Assembly: GCF_030682515.1 (NCBI RefSeq)
Contig: NZ_JAUXOD010000048.1
Location: forward strand, 1-45,073
DNA from: Hoeflea sp.
GTDB lineage: Bacteria; Pseudomonadota; Alphaproteobacteria; Rhizobiales; Rhizobiaceae
Length of the DNA stretch: 45,073 bases
Reading direction: 5' to 3'
Shown here: piece after piece, positions 1-9,020 of the stretch
How positions within the stretch are numbered: the stretch's first letter is position 1
Layout of the letters: every line of letters begins with the position of its first letter
Program-made: the position numbers and the translations under genes
The notes under the pieces: generated by a model
Databases searched by the model: none
What the model was told of the DNA's origin: nothing
The model's input: only the letters and a program-made list of their open reading frames with translations

Positions 1-1156
1 CGTCGAAGGCAGTATGAAGCGGCCCGAGACCCAGTTCGGGTTCGCCGACGATGCAGGAGCGCGGATCCGCATCTTCGTCAAACAGGGCGTCCACCTTGGT
101 GACATCGATGATCGACACGGTTGGCGACAGCTTGCCCGCGACCATGATGTGCTTCTTGTCCGGCGCGGTGTTGACGCCATGCGGGCTGTTGGGGATCGGG
201 ATGTAGCGGGTGTAGTTCTTGTTCTGGCCCTTGCGGCCGTCGATGACCGGCACGCCGTTGAGGATCTGAACGTCGCCCGCGGCGACGCCTTCCTCGATGG
301 CCTTGAGGTTGAACACCACCACATGATCGAGTTCGCTCTCGGTCATCTCGGTCAGGTTCATGCCCATCTCCGAGTTGTAGCTCGAGGAGAAGGCGTATTT
401 GCCCTGATAGTCGCAGTCCGTGTTGTCGAGGTTTCCCGACACGATGACCTGCCAGGCCACCTTCATCTCGTCGCCATCGATCGCGCTGAAGATGTTCACA
501 TATTGCGACGGATCATCGAGGATCGTGCCGTCATTGACCAGCGGCGCTTCGTGCTCGCCATTGGCGAAGATATAGCCGGTGCGCGGGAATTTCTGCGGAC
601 GCATACCGTGGATGTCACTGGCGTTGGGGATCTCGATGATCTTGTCGCACTTCATCACGTCGCAGCGAATGCGCGCGACACGCGTATTGGCCTTGTCGTT
701 CATGAACAGATAGCGGCCGTCATAGGTGCCGTCGGTGAACGACATGTGCGGATGGTGGAGGTCGCCATTGTCATAGGTCTTCATGCCCTTGGCCGCGAGA
801 AACGTCTTGGTCTCCTCGGTCAGGCCTTCGGTGAGCACCTTGAGGCTCTCATTGGTCTGGCCCCAGCCCGTGGCCGAGCAGCGATTGAACACCGGCACGC
901 GCATCAGTTCGCGCATGGAGGGGAACCCCAGAATGCGAAGCTCGCCGCACTGCCCGGATGACCAGAAGCCGTAATAGGGATCTAGTTCACCCGGTTCGAA
1001 ATTCAGTTTCGGCGATGCGGCGTGCGCCTTGGTCACGGCGCCGCCGCTCAACAGCCCCGCACCGAGTCCGGAGCCGGCGACCAGGGCGCCTCCGGCGGTG
1101 GCAGTCATAAGGCTACGGCGTGAGAAGCCTTTGCTTCTGGTTTCTTCAGCTGACAT
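1..1156 (-). CDS. nosZ: Nitrous-oxide reductase, N-terminal part (truncated by window edge)
   Basis: Periplasmic multicopper enzyme that reduces N2O to N2, the last step of denitrification. The reading frame is open from an ATG at 1156 to the window start, giving about 385 residues. The N-terminus carries a twin-arginine signal (SRRSLM near residue 13) followed by a hydrophobic stretch ending in a KAHAA-type cleavage region, as expected for a cofactor-loaded Tat substrate. The visible part is the seven-bladed propeller holding the CuZ cluster: the His-rich segment [22 protein letters not shown] and SPHGVN are recognisable as copper-ligand regions. The C-terminal cupredoxin domain with CuA lies outside the window. 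It starts 13 bases after the nosR stop, so nosR-nosZ are almost certainly one transcript. This is clade I NosZ, as in other Tat-type alphaproteobacterial enzymes. Confidence 0.96.
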   Translation of the reverse strand, partial: MSAEETRSKGFSRRSLMTATAGGALVAGSGLGAGLLSGGAVTKAHAASPKLNFEPGELDPYYGFWSSGQCGELRILGFPSMRELMRVPVFNRCSATGWGQTNESLKVLTEGLTEETKTFLAAKGMKTYDNGDLHHPHMSFTDGTYDGRYLFMNDKANTRVARIRCDVMKCDKIIEIPNASDIHGMRPQKFPRTGYIFANGEHEAPLVNDGTILDDPSQYVNIFSAIDGDEMKVAWQVIVSGNLDNTDCDYQGKYAFSSSYNSEMGMNLTEMTESELDHVVVFNLKAIEEGVAAGDVQILNGVPVIDGRKGQNKNYTRYIPIPNSPHGVNTAPDKKHIMVAGKLSPTVSIIDVTKVDALFDEDADPRSCIVGEPELGLGPLHTAFD

Positions 1157-1169
1157 TTGATGTTTCCTT

Positions 1170-3422
1170 TCAGTTTTCAGACGTCGTTATCGGGGTGAAT
1201 TGAGGCAGTGGCTGACCGGCTCCGCCTTGCGGCGGCGCAAGGGGTTCAAGGCCGTTCCGAAGTCGGAACTTTGCCCGCTTGGTTTCCTTCTTGATGCACA
1301 CCGGGCACTTGGTGGCGCTCTGGTAGAGCACCTGGCAGTGCAGGCACTGAACACACTCGTTGGGATTGATATTGCCCTCGGGATGGATGGCCTGGACCGG
1401 GCACTCGTTGGCGCAGCGCTGGCACGGATCGCCGCATTCCTTGTAGCGCTTGAGCCAGTCGAACATCCGCATCCGTGCCGGTATCGCCAGCGCCGCGCCG
1501 AGCGGGCAGAGATAGCGGCAGTAGAAGCGTTCGATGAACAGTCCAGCGCCGAGCAGCACGACGACGAAGAGGATATAGGGCCAGCCGCGCTGGAACTTCA
1601 GGATGATGGCGGTCTTGAACGGCTCGATCTCGGCATAGCGTTCCGCCATTTCCAGCGAGTAGAGCGACAGGCCGAAGAGGCCCAGAAACACCATGTACTT
1701 GATCGGCCAGAGCCGCTCATGCAGCCCCCAGGGAAGCGTGTATTGCGGCACCTTGAAGAAGCGGGCGATCTGGTTGGTGAGTTCCTGCAGCGCGCCGAAC
1801 GGGCACAGCCAGCCGCAATAGACGCCGCGGCCCCAGAACAGGAGCGATGCCGCCACCGAGAACCAGAGGATGAAGATCAGCGGATCCATCAGGAACGACG
1901 ACCAGGAAAAATCCGTCGTCACCGCCGAGAAGAAGGCCAGAATATTGACCACCGACAATTGTCCATTGGCGTACCAGCCAAGACCCACAAGCGTGAATGT
2001 GAGGAAGCCGATGCGGAACCAGTAGGTGAAGCGCTCGTGGCGCGTCACCTGCATCTGGAAAAAGAACACGCCGGTCAGCAGGATCAGTGCCGCCATCAAG
2101 ACGATGACCTCAACGCGCTTCTGCAGCCAGATGCGTTTCCACAAATGACTCAGTTCGGTGGTGTCGGAGACCGCCACGTCGCTGCGGATCTGCGGATTGG
2201 CGGCGACTGGGGCATCGACGGCGAGCTTTTCCGTGTAGCGGTCGGGAATGCGGTAGCCGAGATCGAAGGTGATGAAGGTCTTGTCGATGGCGCCCACGGC
2301 GCGCTGCACCAGCAATTGCAGCCGGAACGGTTCGGCGGGATCAAATCCGCTGTCAGCCGGCACCCTGAAAATATCCAGTTCCGTGAACGACGGCGCGTCA
2401 TCGGTCGCGAGCCGGCCCAGACGCCTGTGCTGCTTGTCAGTGAAACGAACCGCGGTATCGCCCTGGATAAGCTGGATGCGGTCGAAGATTCCGCCCCGCA
2501 CATAGCCCGACCCCTTGAAGGAATACTTGCCCCGGCCAAGCACCAGAATGGCCTGTTCGCCCTCCTTCAGCCAGGCGCGCAACTTTGCATGTTCTTCCTC
2601 ACCGAGCAGCGTGCGGCCGATTTCCGGCGCGCTGACCAGCGCCATGTGCATGTCGATGAATGTCTCTTCCGGCGCCCCCTTCTCCGGACGCTTGATGGCG
2701 CGGGCGTCGCCGGTCTCTTCAAAAGCCGTGTTCACTTGCCCGACATCCAGCCGCAGGCTTCGGACGGAGCCATCTCCGTCAAGCGTTTGCCAGTCCGAGA
2801 TGGTGGCAGCGTCATCACCGGGCATGACAAGCCGTTTTGTCGGACCGGCACTCGCCAGTTCAGGCTCAAGGCCGCCAAGGCCCAGGGATCGCGCAACTTT
2901 CAGGCCGGCCCGGACGATGGAATCGTCGATGACGATGATGGTCACGGTGGCGCCCGAGACGATGTCGAGATCATGGGCAGAGCCACCGGCGGCGGCCTCC
3001 GCGATGAGATCGAGGCCTGCATACTTCTCCGTCACGGCGGTGATCTTGGCTTCGGGAATGCCGATGAGAACGATCGGTTCTGAGTGCTTGACCAGGCGGA
3101 CCCCGGTCACCGTCGCGGTGTCGTCGACGCCCATCAGCGTATGGATCGGCTTGCCGGAATACCCGGTGGTCGTGACGAAGTCAGAGGTGAGGAACACGTA
3201 GCCCACGACCTTGCCGTCCTTCAGGGCCTCGACCACGGGGATGTCGTCGCGCAGTTGACCGTACTCCGTGGCCCCGGGCACGATTTCGCCCACGGCGGCC
3301 ATGTCCAGGAACTTCATGACCAGCGGTTCGGCCTGCGCCGCGACGACGCCACACATAAGGCTCGCGATCATCCCACATGCCGCAATCGCCCAATTGCGGA
3401 TACCTTTTGGCTTGGCCATCAT
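1170..3422 (-). CDS. nosR: NosR, membrane flavin/iron-sulfur protein required for N2O reduction
   Basis: 750 residues, the full family length. NosR is needed for nosZ expression and for supplying electrons to NosZ. A signal peptide (about residues 1-31, ending AAQAEP) precedes a periplasmic FMN-binding domain; the segment [11 protein letters not shown] near residue 150 is the covalent flavin site region. Several transmembrane helices follow from about residue 435. Two cytoplasm-side cysteine motifs ([10 protein letters not shown] and [10 protein letters not shown]) and a C-terminal ferredoxin-like region with two clusters of cysteines ([13 protein letters not shown], then CVQCLHC) are all present. 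The start could be ATG 3422 or ATG 3419. It lies directly upstream of nosZ. A candidate anaerobic regulator box is 59 bases upstream of the start, so it is probably induced by low oxygen or nitrogen oxides. Confidence 0.96.
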   Translation of the reverse strand: MMAKPKGIRNWAIAACGMIASLMCGVVAAQAEPLVMKFLDMAAVGEIVPGATEYGQLRDDIPVVEALKDGKVVGYVFLTSDFVTTTGYSGKPIHTLMGVDDTATVTGVRLVKHSEPIVLIGIPEAKITAVTEKYAGLDLIAEAAAGGSAHDLDIVSGATVTIIVIDDSIVRAGLKVARSLGLGGLEPELASAGPTKRLVMPGDDAATISDWQTLDGDGSVRSLRLDVGQVNTAFEETGDARAIKRPEKGAPEETFIDMHMALVSAPEIGRTLLGEEEHAKLRAWLKEGEQAILVLGRGKYSFKGSGYVRGGIFDRIQLIQGDTAVRFTDKQHRRLGRLATDDAPSFTELDIFRVPADSGFDPAEPFRLQLLVQRAVGAIDKTFITFDLGYRIPDRYTEKLAVDAPVAANPQIRSDVAVSDTTELSHLWKRIWLQKRVEVIVLMAALILLTGVFFFQMQVTRHERFTYWFRIGFLTFTLVGLGWYANGQLSVVNILAFFSAVTTDFSWSSFLMDPLIFILWFSVAASLLFWGRGVYCGWLCPFGALQELTNQIARFFKVPQYTLPWGLHERLWPIKYMVFLGLFGLSLYSLEMAERYAEIEPFKTAIILKFQRGWPYILFVVVLLGAGLFIERFYCRYLCPLGAALAIPARMRMFDWLKRYKECGDPCQRCANECPVQAIHPEGNINPNECVQCLHCQVLYQSATKCPVCIKKETKRAKFRLRNGLEPLAPPQGGAGQPLPQFTPITTSEN

Positions 3423-3480
3423 GTCTCAACTTGTCCGATCTTTTCCGTCGTGAACTTAGGCTCGTGGCGCGACCGGCTCT

Positions 3481-3494
3481 TTGCATTTGCACAA
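3481..3494 (-). promoter_or_regulatory. Candidate FNR/NnrR-type operator of nosR
   Basis: TTGCATTTGCACAA fits the TTG-N8-CAA core shared by FNR, DNR, NNR and FixK sites, although the inner bases are not the FNR consensus. On the minus strand its centre is 32 bases upstream of the centre of TAAGTT (3458 to 3453). That is the spacing expected for an activator at -41.5 and a -10 element. The implied transcription start is near 3446, about 24 bases before the nosR ATG. The -10 match is only three of six, so the geometry is the main support. The divergent Crp/Fnr gene is the obvious candidate to bind it. Confidence 0.5.
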
Positions 3495-3709
3495 ACACAG
3501 CGCGGAAAACGCGGTGTCATCTGCAAAGATTAATATCAAACATTGCAAATACTTAATTCATGTCCGGGACGGGTGCGAAGATGCTTGAAACTCCGCTGAA
3601 CCGATCGATGCCCTGACAGACGATCTCTTGCACACTTGGAGAGACCACAGGCTATTCCTGTCCTTTTAGGCAAAAATACAATTCACCTTTGTTTGCAACA
3701 GACATAATA

Positions 3710-3739
3710 ATTGACCGAGATGCGGATAATTCGGTCAAT
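3710..3739. repeat. Perfect 9-base inverted repeat in the leader of the Crp/Fnr gene
   Basis: ATTGACCGA (3710-3718) and its exact complement TCGGTCAAT (3731-3739) are separated by 12 bases. It lies about 170 bases upstream of the TTG start of the regulator gene. Each arm contains TTGAC, which resembles an FNR/NNR half-site, but the spacing between arms is too wide for a single ordinary Crp/Fnr dimer site. It could be an autoregulatory operator with widely spaced half-sites, or an mRNA hairpin. No run of T follows, so it is not a typical terminator. Confidence 0.5.
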
Positions 3740-3907
3740 TTCCTTTCAAATGTGCAAGCGGGACGGCGCAGGCGAAGACCCTGCTCTCCGGCCCGCACCG
3801 GCGCGCATCCATGCGCGGCCGCTGCGGTGGCAGCTTGCTTTGGCGCGGCCGAAATTCTAACAGTCGGGCCTGCAGGGCTCTTGCCCCGATCGCTCGGAGA
3901 AAACCAA

Positions 3908-4603
3908 TTGAACCGTCTTGACGCTTCCCTGCTTGTCGACCTGCCTCCCTTTGCGGGAATGAGCCGGGATTCGCTTGAAGACATGGTTTCGCGCGCTGCT
4001 TCGCTGCGGCACGCCAAGGACAGCTACATTTTCCGGGAGGGTGAGGAAGCCCACTCCTTCTTCCTGCTGCTTGACGGCTATGTGCGGGTGGTCAAGATCA
4101 CGCCCGATGGCGAACAGGTCATCGTCCGCTACATAGCGACCGGTGAACTCCTGGGCATCGCCATGGCGATAGGGCGCACGACCTATCCCGCGAATGCCGT
4201 CGCCGCAGCGGATTGCGTCCTGCTATCCTGGCCCTCAAGTTCCTGGGCGACCATTGTCGCGGCCCATCCGGGTTTTGCCACCAACACCTATGCCACGGTC
4301 GGCAGCCGGTTGATCGGAACCCAGGACCGGGTCGTCGAACTGGCCACGGAACGGGTCGAGCAAAGGGTCGCCAACGCCGTTCTCAATCTCGCCCGGCAGA
4401 CGGGACGCAAGACCGACGAGGGGATCCTGATCGATTTCCCCATCTCCCGGCAAGACATCTCCGAAATGACCGGGACGACGCTTCACACCGTGTCGCGCCT
4501 GCTCAGCGGCTGGGATTCGAAAGGCTGGATCAAGGGTGGCCGTCAGAAGATCACACTAGTGGAAGGACACAAGCTGATGACGGTGGCGTCCGCGCGCGAC
4601 TGA
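3908..4603 (+). CDS. Crp/Fnr-family transcriptional regulator (NnrR/DNR-like)
   Basis: Cyclic-nucleotide-binding-fold sensor domain (roughly residues 10-125) followed by a winged helix-turn-helix with DISEMTGTTLHTVSRLLSGW as the recognition region. I chose a TTG start at 3908 because GGAG (3896-3899) lies 8 bases upstream and it gives 231 residues, the usual family length. An in-frame ATG at 3689 would add 73 Arg/Pro-rich residues across the inverted repeat and is less likely. Only one cysteine is visible, so it lacks the four-cysteine oxygen-sensing cluster of true FNR. Together with HTVSR replacing the FNR-type ETxSR, this points to the NnrR/DNR type of nitric-oxide-responsive regulator. 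It is divergent from nosR and probably controls it. Which signal it senses is inference. Confidence 0.85.
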   Translation: MNRLDASLLVDLPPFAGMSRDSLEDMVSRAASLRHAKDSYIFREGEEAHSFFLLLDGYVRVVKITPDGEQVIVRYIATGELLGIAMAIGRTTYPANAVAAADCVLLSWPSSSWATIVAAHPGFATNTYATVGSRLIGTQDRVVELATERVEQRVANAVLNLARQTGRKTDEGILIDFPISRQDISEMTGTTLHTVSRLLSGWDSKGWIKGGRQKITLVEGHKLMTVASARD

Positions 4604-5082
4604 TACCGCTTGATCGGATCTGGCCACGTGTTGGCAGCTGAACATTGGCCTTCGGCTCTGGCGTGTCTGCTTGCGCTAGTCGGTTTTGCGCCGTCCCATG
4701 AGCGCTGCGGCGAAACCGCAGAACGCCGTCATCCACACCAATGCCGCGACAAGCAGCATAAGGCCGTGACTGCAACCGCGAACTTCCTCCAAGATTTACG
4801 GGAGTCCGGCTCATCAGAGCACGGAGGAGTGAAGAAGCGGAGACTTTCTCATCGCTGCCGGATGAGAGTTCAGTTGCAGCACAGCGGCGCCACTCATTCG
4901 TTGAAACCGCTACTTCGTTGAAACCGCGACATTTTCTGAAATCAGCGAACCTGGCGGTCCTGATTCAGGGCCAGACTTGACATCGCGGGCCTGACAGGGT
5001 CCCGACCCTGCCCCAAGCCATCACGGCCCGGCCTCTCCGGTCGCGATCCTGCCTCGCCGGCTTGCTCGCGGCGCCGGGCCGG
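4604..5082. other. Intergenic region with direct repeat and one doubtful micro-ORF
   Basis: About 480 bases between the Crp/Fnr gene and the small membrane protein. No convincing gene of normal size is present; reading frames of 87-103 codons here have no recognisable composition. On the minus strand a 27-codon frame (4759 to 4676) encodes one hydrophobic segment followed by GRRKTD, which is the layout of a tiny membrane protein, but no well-placed ribosome site supports it. An in-frame TTG at 4792 would extend it by 11 residues. A short tandem direct repeat lies at 4897-4927. No clear terminator is visible after the regulator gene. Confidence 0.4.
4897..4927. repeat. Short tandem direct repeat
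   Basis: TTCGTTGAAACCGC occurs twice, at 4897-4910 and 4914-4927, giving a 17-base period. It could be a pair of binding sites for a protein contacting successive turns at about 1.6 helical turns, or a chance small duplication. There is no gene immediately downstream on the plus strand. Confidence 0.5.
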
Positions 5083-5262
5083 TCAGAGACCTGTGGGGGC
5101 GCCGTTGCGCCGGCGTGCCTCGGCAATGTCTTCGCGCGGGATCGCGGTCTTGGTGTGATTTCTCTTGTCGCGACGGGTTCGGACCAGGGAAAACAGGAGG
5201 AATCCGATCGTCATGGCAAATGTCACCATGGCGAGAATGAAAATCCAGCTTGTTTCGGGCAT
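5083..5262 (-). CDS. Small single-pass membrane protein, 59 residues, unknown function
   Basis: The frame starts at ATG 5262 and ends with TGA at 5083. GGAG is placed 6 bases before the ATG, a textbook ribosome site, and is the main reason to accept so short a gene. The product begins MPETSWIFILAMVTFAMTIG, forms one transmembrane helix of about 22 residues, then a strongly basic segment (RTRRDKRNHTK) and a polar tail. By the positive-inside rule the tail is cytoplasmic. It lies 128 bases downstream of the PlsB-like gene on the same strand and could be co-transcribed. I do not recognise the family. It resembles small subunits or anchors of membrane complexes only in general layout. Confidence 0.65.
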   Translation of the reverse strand: MPETSWIFILAMVTFAMTIGFLLFSLVRTRRDKRNHTKTAIPREDIAEARRRNGAPTGL

Positions 5263-5390
5263 GACATGCTCCTTTTGGTGCCTGATCCCGAAGCAACGCC
5301 GATCCTGGCCGAAAGTTCCTGATATGCGCGTCCACGCGAAGCGGCCGCACCCTGACGGAGAAATGGCCCGGGGCGGCCCGCCGGACGCGG

Positions 5391-6800
5391 TCAGACCAGA
5401 TGGCGGATGGCGTTGGCGTAGTAGGCCACCAGCGGCCGGTCTCTTTCGGTGATGATCAACTGCCCGTCGGGCGCTTCTGTCACGATCCGGCGCAGGGTCA
5501 GCATGCGCAGCCCGACGGTGATCTCATAGTCGCGGTCCTGGCGCGGGACATAGAGATGCAGGCCCTTGTCCACCAGCCGGTCCATCAGCGCGCAGACCCG
5601 GATCTTCAGATCGAGAGGGTCGATGCGCGCGTCCCCCGCCTCGATCAGCGCGAGCGAGACCAGGGAGACCGGCAGGACCGGGATCAGCTGGCTGATCGAG
5701 CCCATCAACTGATGCGTGAGCTTCTCGGTGAGCCGGTCGCGCTCGGCTTCCTCCAGATGGGCCCACTTGCCGACACCATGGGCCAGGAGAAACCCGTCGA
5801 CGGACACCGGATCGCCAAAGGAGACGCTGGCATAGCCGAAGCGGTGCCATTTGCCCTCGAGCCGCAGTCTCAGGTTCCGCCCGAGGAACGCCAGCGTCCT
5901 GGTCGATTTCTGCCAGGTCGACATCGGCGCGCCGTCGCGCTCGGCCTCGAACACCAGCGACCGGTCCTCGAGAACCCGGTCGTAGTTGAGGCCCACCGGG
6001 ATGAACACGGTGTCATGGGCAACATGATCATGGGCCGAGACGATGTAGGAGATCAGCCCGATGCGCGGCGGCCGGAGCAGCCCGTCGCGCGACAGCCCGC
6101 CCTCGGGAAACACCGCCTGGGTGACGCCGGCCTCGGTGGCCATGCGCACATAGGTGGCCAGCACGCGGCGATAGAGCGGATTGCGGGCATTGCGGCGGAT
6201 GAAATAGGCGCCCATGAAGCGGATCAGGGTCTGCAGCACCGGCAGCCGCGCCCACTCGCCCACGGCATAGGACAGCGCCGTCGACGAGGAGGCGAGATAG
6301 GTGACCAGCACATAGTCCATGTTGGAACGGTGGTTCATGACGAAGACGACCGAGGAATCGGGGGCAACCTTGGCCAGCGCCTCGGTGTTGGTGTAGCCGA
6401 GCCGCACCCGGTAGAGCGCGGTCGTGAGCCATCGGGCGAGCCGTGTGCCTATGCGGAAATAGGCATAGGCGTTGAACATCGGGACGATTTCGCGGGCGTA
6501 GCGGGCGGCACTGGCCACGGCCACCTCGATCGGCGTGCCGGTCTCACGCGCGTGTGCCGCCACCGCCTCGATCACCTTCGGGTCATTGGTGACGCGATCG
6601 ATCAGCACTTCCCTGCGGGTGGTGCCGAACGGCCTGATCTTGAGCTGGAGCCGTGTGTTGAGCTCCTCGATGGCCTGGTTGACGCGACGCCGGAAAAACC
6701 AGCGCACGGCGGGAGACAGCAACCTGTCGGCAATGGCAATCGCCGCCAGGATCGATGCGATCACGATCACCCAGAGCGGCAGCTCGACGGTTTGCGACAT
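5391..6800 (-). CDS. PlsB/PlsC-type glycerolipid acyltransferase
   Basis: 469 residues. Probably acylates glycerol-3-phosphate or lysophosphatidate in membrane phospholipid synthesis. One N-terminal membrane helix (residues 9-25) anchors it. The acyltransferase motifs are clear: HX4D as HRSNMD at residues 157-162, the GAYFIRRN block at 197-204, and FPEGGLSRDG at 231-240. The order and wording fit the PlsB (glycerol-3-phosphate acyltransferase) branch better than short PlsC proteins, and the C-terminal extension of some 200 residues agrees, but it is well short of E. coli PlsB (about 800). The ATG at 6800 is preceded by a strong purine run (GGAGGAGGC). It is divergent from the metal ATPase gene, with a 219-base shared upstream region. 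Confidence 0.8.
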   Translation of the reverse strand: MSQTVELPLWVIVIASILAAIAIADRLLSPAVRWFFRRRVNQAIEELNTRLQLKIRPFGTTRREVLIDRVTNDPKVIEAVAAHARETGTPIEVAVASAARYAREIVPMFNAYAYFRIGTRLARWLTTALYRVRLGYTNTEALAKVAPDSSVVFVMNHRSNMDYVLVTYLASSSTALSYAVGEWARLPVLQTLIRFMGAYFIRRNARNPLYRRVLATYVRMATEAGVTQAVFPEGGLSRDGLLRPPRIGLISYIVSAHDHVAHDTVFIPVGLNYDRVLEDRSLVFEAERDGAPMSTWQKSTRTLAFLGRNLRLRLEGKWHRFGYASVSFGDPVSVDGFLLAHGVGKWAHLEEAERDRLTEKLTHQLMGSISQLIPVLPVSLVSLALIEAGDARIDPLDLKIRVCALMDRLVDKGLHLYVPRQDRDYEITVGLRMLTLRRIVTEAPDGQLIITERDRPLVAYYANAIRHLV

Positions 6801-7019
6801 GCCTCCTCCACCTCCTCGCCGACATTAATGATTTGCCGGGCCGTGTCCAGCCATGGGTCCCGGACGGCGGCCCGCGACAGGCGGCAGCGGACGCGACCGC
6901 GCCAGGCTCGGAAAACGCCCATGGACCGGGCGCGGCCATCCTGTATGATCCGCGCAGGTGACGGCCCCCCGGCCTTCGCCCGGGTCCCCTCCGGGCGCCG
7001 CACCCGATCGAGACTGTCC

Positions 7020-8867
7020 ATGACCGCATTTGTTCGCAACCATCTGAACGCCGGGCTTCTGGCCATCGCGCTGCTCGGGCTTGTGACCGGTCTGGGGCTG
7101 ATGCTCGCGGGATTTCAGGCTCCCGCCGGGATCGCCTGGAGCGCTGGCGTCCTGCCGGTGCTGGTGGCGCTGGTTGTTGAAATCGCCCGCGGCCTGTCCA
7201 AAGGCGAGGTCGGGCTCGACATTGTCGCGGCCCTGTCGATGTCGGCGGCCCTCCTCTTCGGCGAATCGCTGGCGGCGGCGGTGGTGGCGGTGATGTATTC
7301 CGGCGGCACCTATCTCGAAAGCTTCGCCGAAGGCCGCGCCCGGCATGAGATGAGCAGCCTGCTGTCGCGCGTGCCGCGGACCGCCACGCGGCACCGCAAC
7401 GGGGCGCTCGAGGAGGTCCCGCTCGACGCCATCGAACCCGGCGACCGGATGCTGATCCGCCAGGGCGACGTGGCGCCCGTCGACGGCGTGGTGGCGAGCG
7501 CCTGGGCGCTTGTCGACCAGTCGGCGCTTACGGGAGAGTCCATGCCGGTGCGGCTCGAGCGCGGCCAGGAGGTGATGAGCGGATCGACCAATGCCGGCGA
7601 AGCCTTCGACCTCACGGCCGCACGCCGCGCCAGGAACAGCACCTATGCCGGCATCGTCCGGCTGGTGGAGGCCGCGCAGAAATCAAAGGCGCCGATGGCG
7701 CGGCTCGCCGACCGCTATTCGCTGGTGTTCCTCGCCGTCACGGTGGCGCTCGCCTTCGCCGCCTGGTGGTTTTCGGGCGATCCGGTGCGCGCCGTGGCGG
7801 TGCTGGTGGTGGCGACACCCTGCCCGCTCATCCTGGCGGTCCCTGTGGCGCTGGTGGCGGGCCTGTCGCGCGCGGCGCATTTCGGCGTGCTGATCAAGGG
7901 GGCCAAGCATCTCGAGGCGATGGCGCAGATACAGACCCTGATCCTCGACAAGACCGGCACGCTGACCGACGGCCGGCCGCGGATCGTCGCGATCCACTCC
8001 CACGGCACGCTCGGCGAAGACGAGATCCTCCATTTCGCCGCGGCGCTAGACCAGGCCTCCAAGCACCCCACCGCCCAGGCCATCGTCGCCGCGGCGAGCG
8101 AACGCGGCCTCACGCTTCCGGTCCCCCAGGACGTGAGGGAAACGCCGGGGGAAGGCGTCGAGGGGATCATCGACGGCCGCGCGGTTGTCGTGGGCGGCAT
8201 CGGATTTGTCACGGGCCGGGTGGAACGGGCCGGTCCGGAAGCGGCACGGCAGGATCCTGAACGGGAGCCCGGCGCGGTGGTGGTGGCGCTGGGCGTGGAT
8301 GGCAGGATGGCCGGCCATCTGGTGATGGCGGATGCGCTGCGAACCGGCATTGCCAGGTTTCTCACGGATGTGCGCGCCGTCGGCGTCGGCCGCATCCTGC
8401 TTGCCACCGGCGACCGGCGCGCGGTCGCCGACGCTGTGACGGAGGGGCTGGGGCTCGACGCCGTCCGCGCCGATCTCACCCCCGACCAGAAGGTGCTGCT
8501 GGTGCTGAGCGAACGCAAGAACGGCCCGGTGATGATGGTGGGCGACGGCATCAATGACGCGCCGGCGCTGGCGGCGGCCGATATCGGCGTGGCGATGGGC
8601 GCGCGCGGCGCCGCGGCGTCAGCGGAGGCCGCCGACGTGGTGCTGCTGGTCGATCAGCTGGACCGCCTGCTGCCGGGCCTCAAGGTCGCCCGCGGCGCGC
8701 GGCGGATCGCCATCCAGAGCGTCGTCGCCGGAATCGGCCTGTCGATTGCCGGCATGATCGCCGCGGCCTTTGGTTTGCTGTCCCCTGTGCAGGGAGCACT
8801 GCTGCAGGAGGTGATCGATATCGCCGTCATCCTCAACGCGCTCAGGGCGCTGCGGATCGAGACGTGA
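7020..8867 (+). CDS. Heavy-metal-transporting P-type ATPase with TPC motif (P1B-5-like)
   Basis: 615 residues from ATG 7020. The frame stays open upstream to 5400, but that stretch is antisense to the acyltransferase gene. The P-type ATPase set is complete: actuator TGES near residue 170, phosphorylation motif DKTGTLTD near 310, and GDGINDAPAL near 508, with about six transmembrane helices. The metal-site motif in the membrane is TPC (residues 266-268) rather than CPC, SPC or CPH. TPC is the signature of P1B-5 pumps, linked to Ni and Fe export in Sinorhizobium (Nia). Unlike Nia, it has no C-terminal hemerythrin domain, and there is no N-terminal CxxC metal-binding domain, so it is a minimal version. 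Substrate is inferred. No metal regulator gene is adjacent. Confidence 0.88.
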   Translation: MTAFVRNHLNAGLLAIALLGLVTGLGLMLAGFQAPAGIAWSAGVLPVLVALVVEIARGLSKGEVGLDIVAALSMSAALLFGESLAAAVVAVMYSGGTYLESFAEGRARHEMSSLLSRVPRTATRHRNGALEEVPLDAIEPGDRMLIRQGDVAPVDGVVASAWALVDQSALTGESMPVRLERGQEVMSGSTNAGEAFDLTAARRARNSTYAGIVRLVEAAQKSKAPMARLADRYSLVFLAVTVALAFAAWWFSGDPVRAVAVLVVATPCPLILAVPVALVAGLSRAAHFGVLIKGAKHLEAMAQIQTLILDKTGTLTDGRPRIVAIHSHGTLGEDEILHFAAALDQASKHPTAQAIVAAASERGLTLPVPQDVRETPGEGVEGIIDGRAVVVGGIGFVTGRVERAGPEAARQDPEREPGAVVVALGVDGRMAGHLVMADALRTGIARFLTDVRAVGVGRILLATGDRRAVADAVTEGLGLDAVRADLTPDQKVLLVLSERKNGPVMMVGDGINDAPALAAADIGVAMGARGAAASAEAADVVLLVDQLDRLLPGLKVARGARRIAIQSVVAGIGLSIAGMIAAAFGLLSPVQGALLQEVIDIAVILNALRALRIET

Positions 8868-9020
8868 GGGCTCAGCGCCCGCGCCATCTGCCTGATCCCG
8901 CTTGTCATTGTCCTGTCGGAAGGATCCGAAACAGGCTCCGGGGGCCGCGCCTTCCATCCCCCTTGCATCCCGCCCCTGCAATCGCCATTGTCTATCAAGC
9001 CCCGGGAGCAAGCTTATCGC

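Noticed and set aside
1200-3083. 627-codon plus-strand frame opposite nosR
   Set aside because: It is fully antisense to a clear nosR. Its composition (His/Arg/Gln/Ala-rich, no domain) is that of a GC-rich shadow frame.
5400-7019. Upstream part of the long frame that ends in the metal ATPase
   Set aside because: It is antisense to the acyltransferase gene and has no domain. The ATPase begins at ATG 7020 with its first membrane helix.
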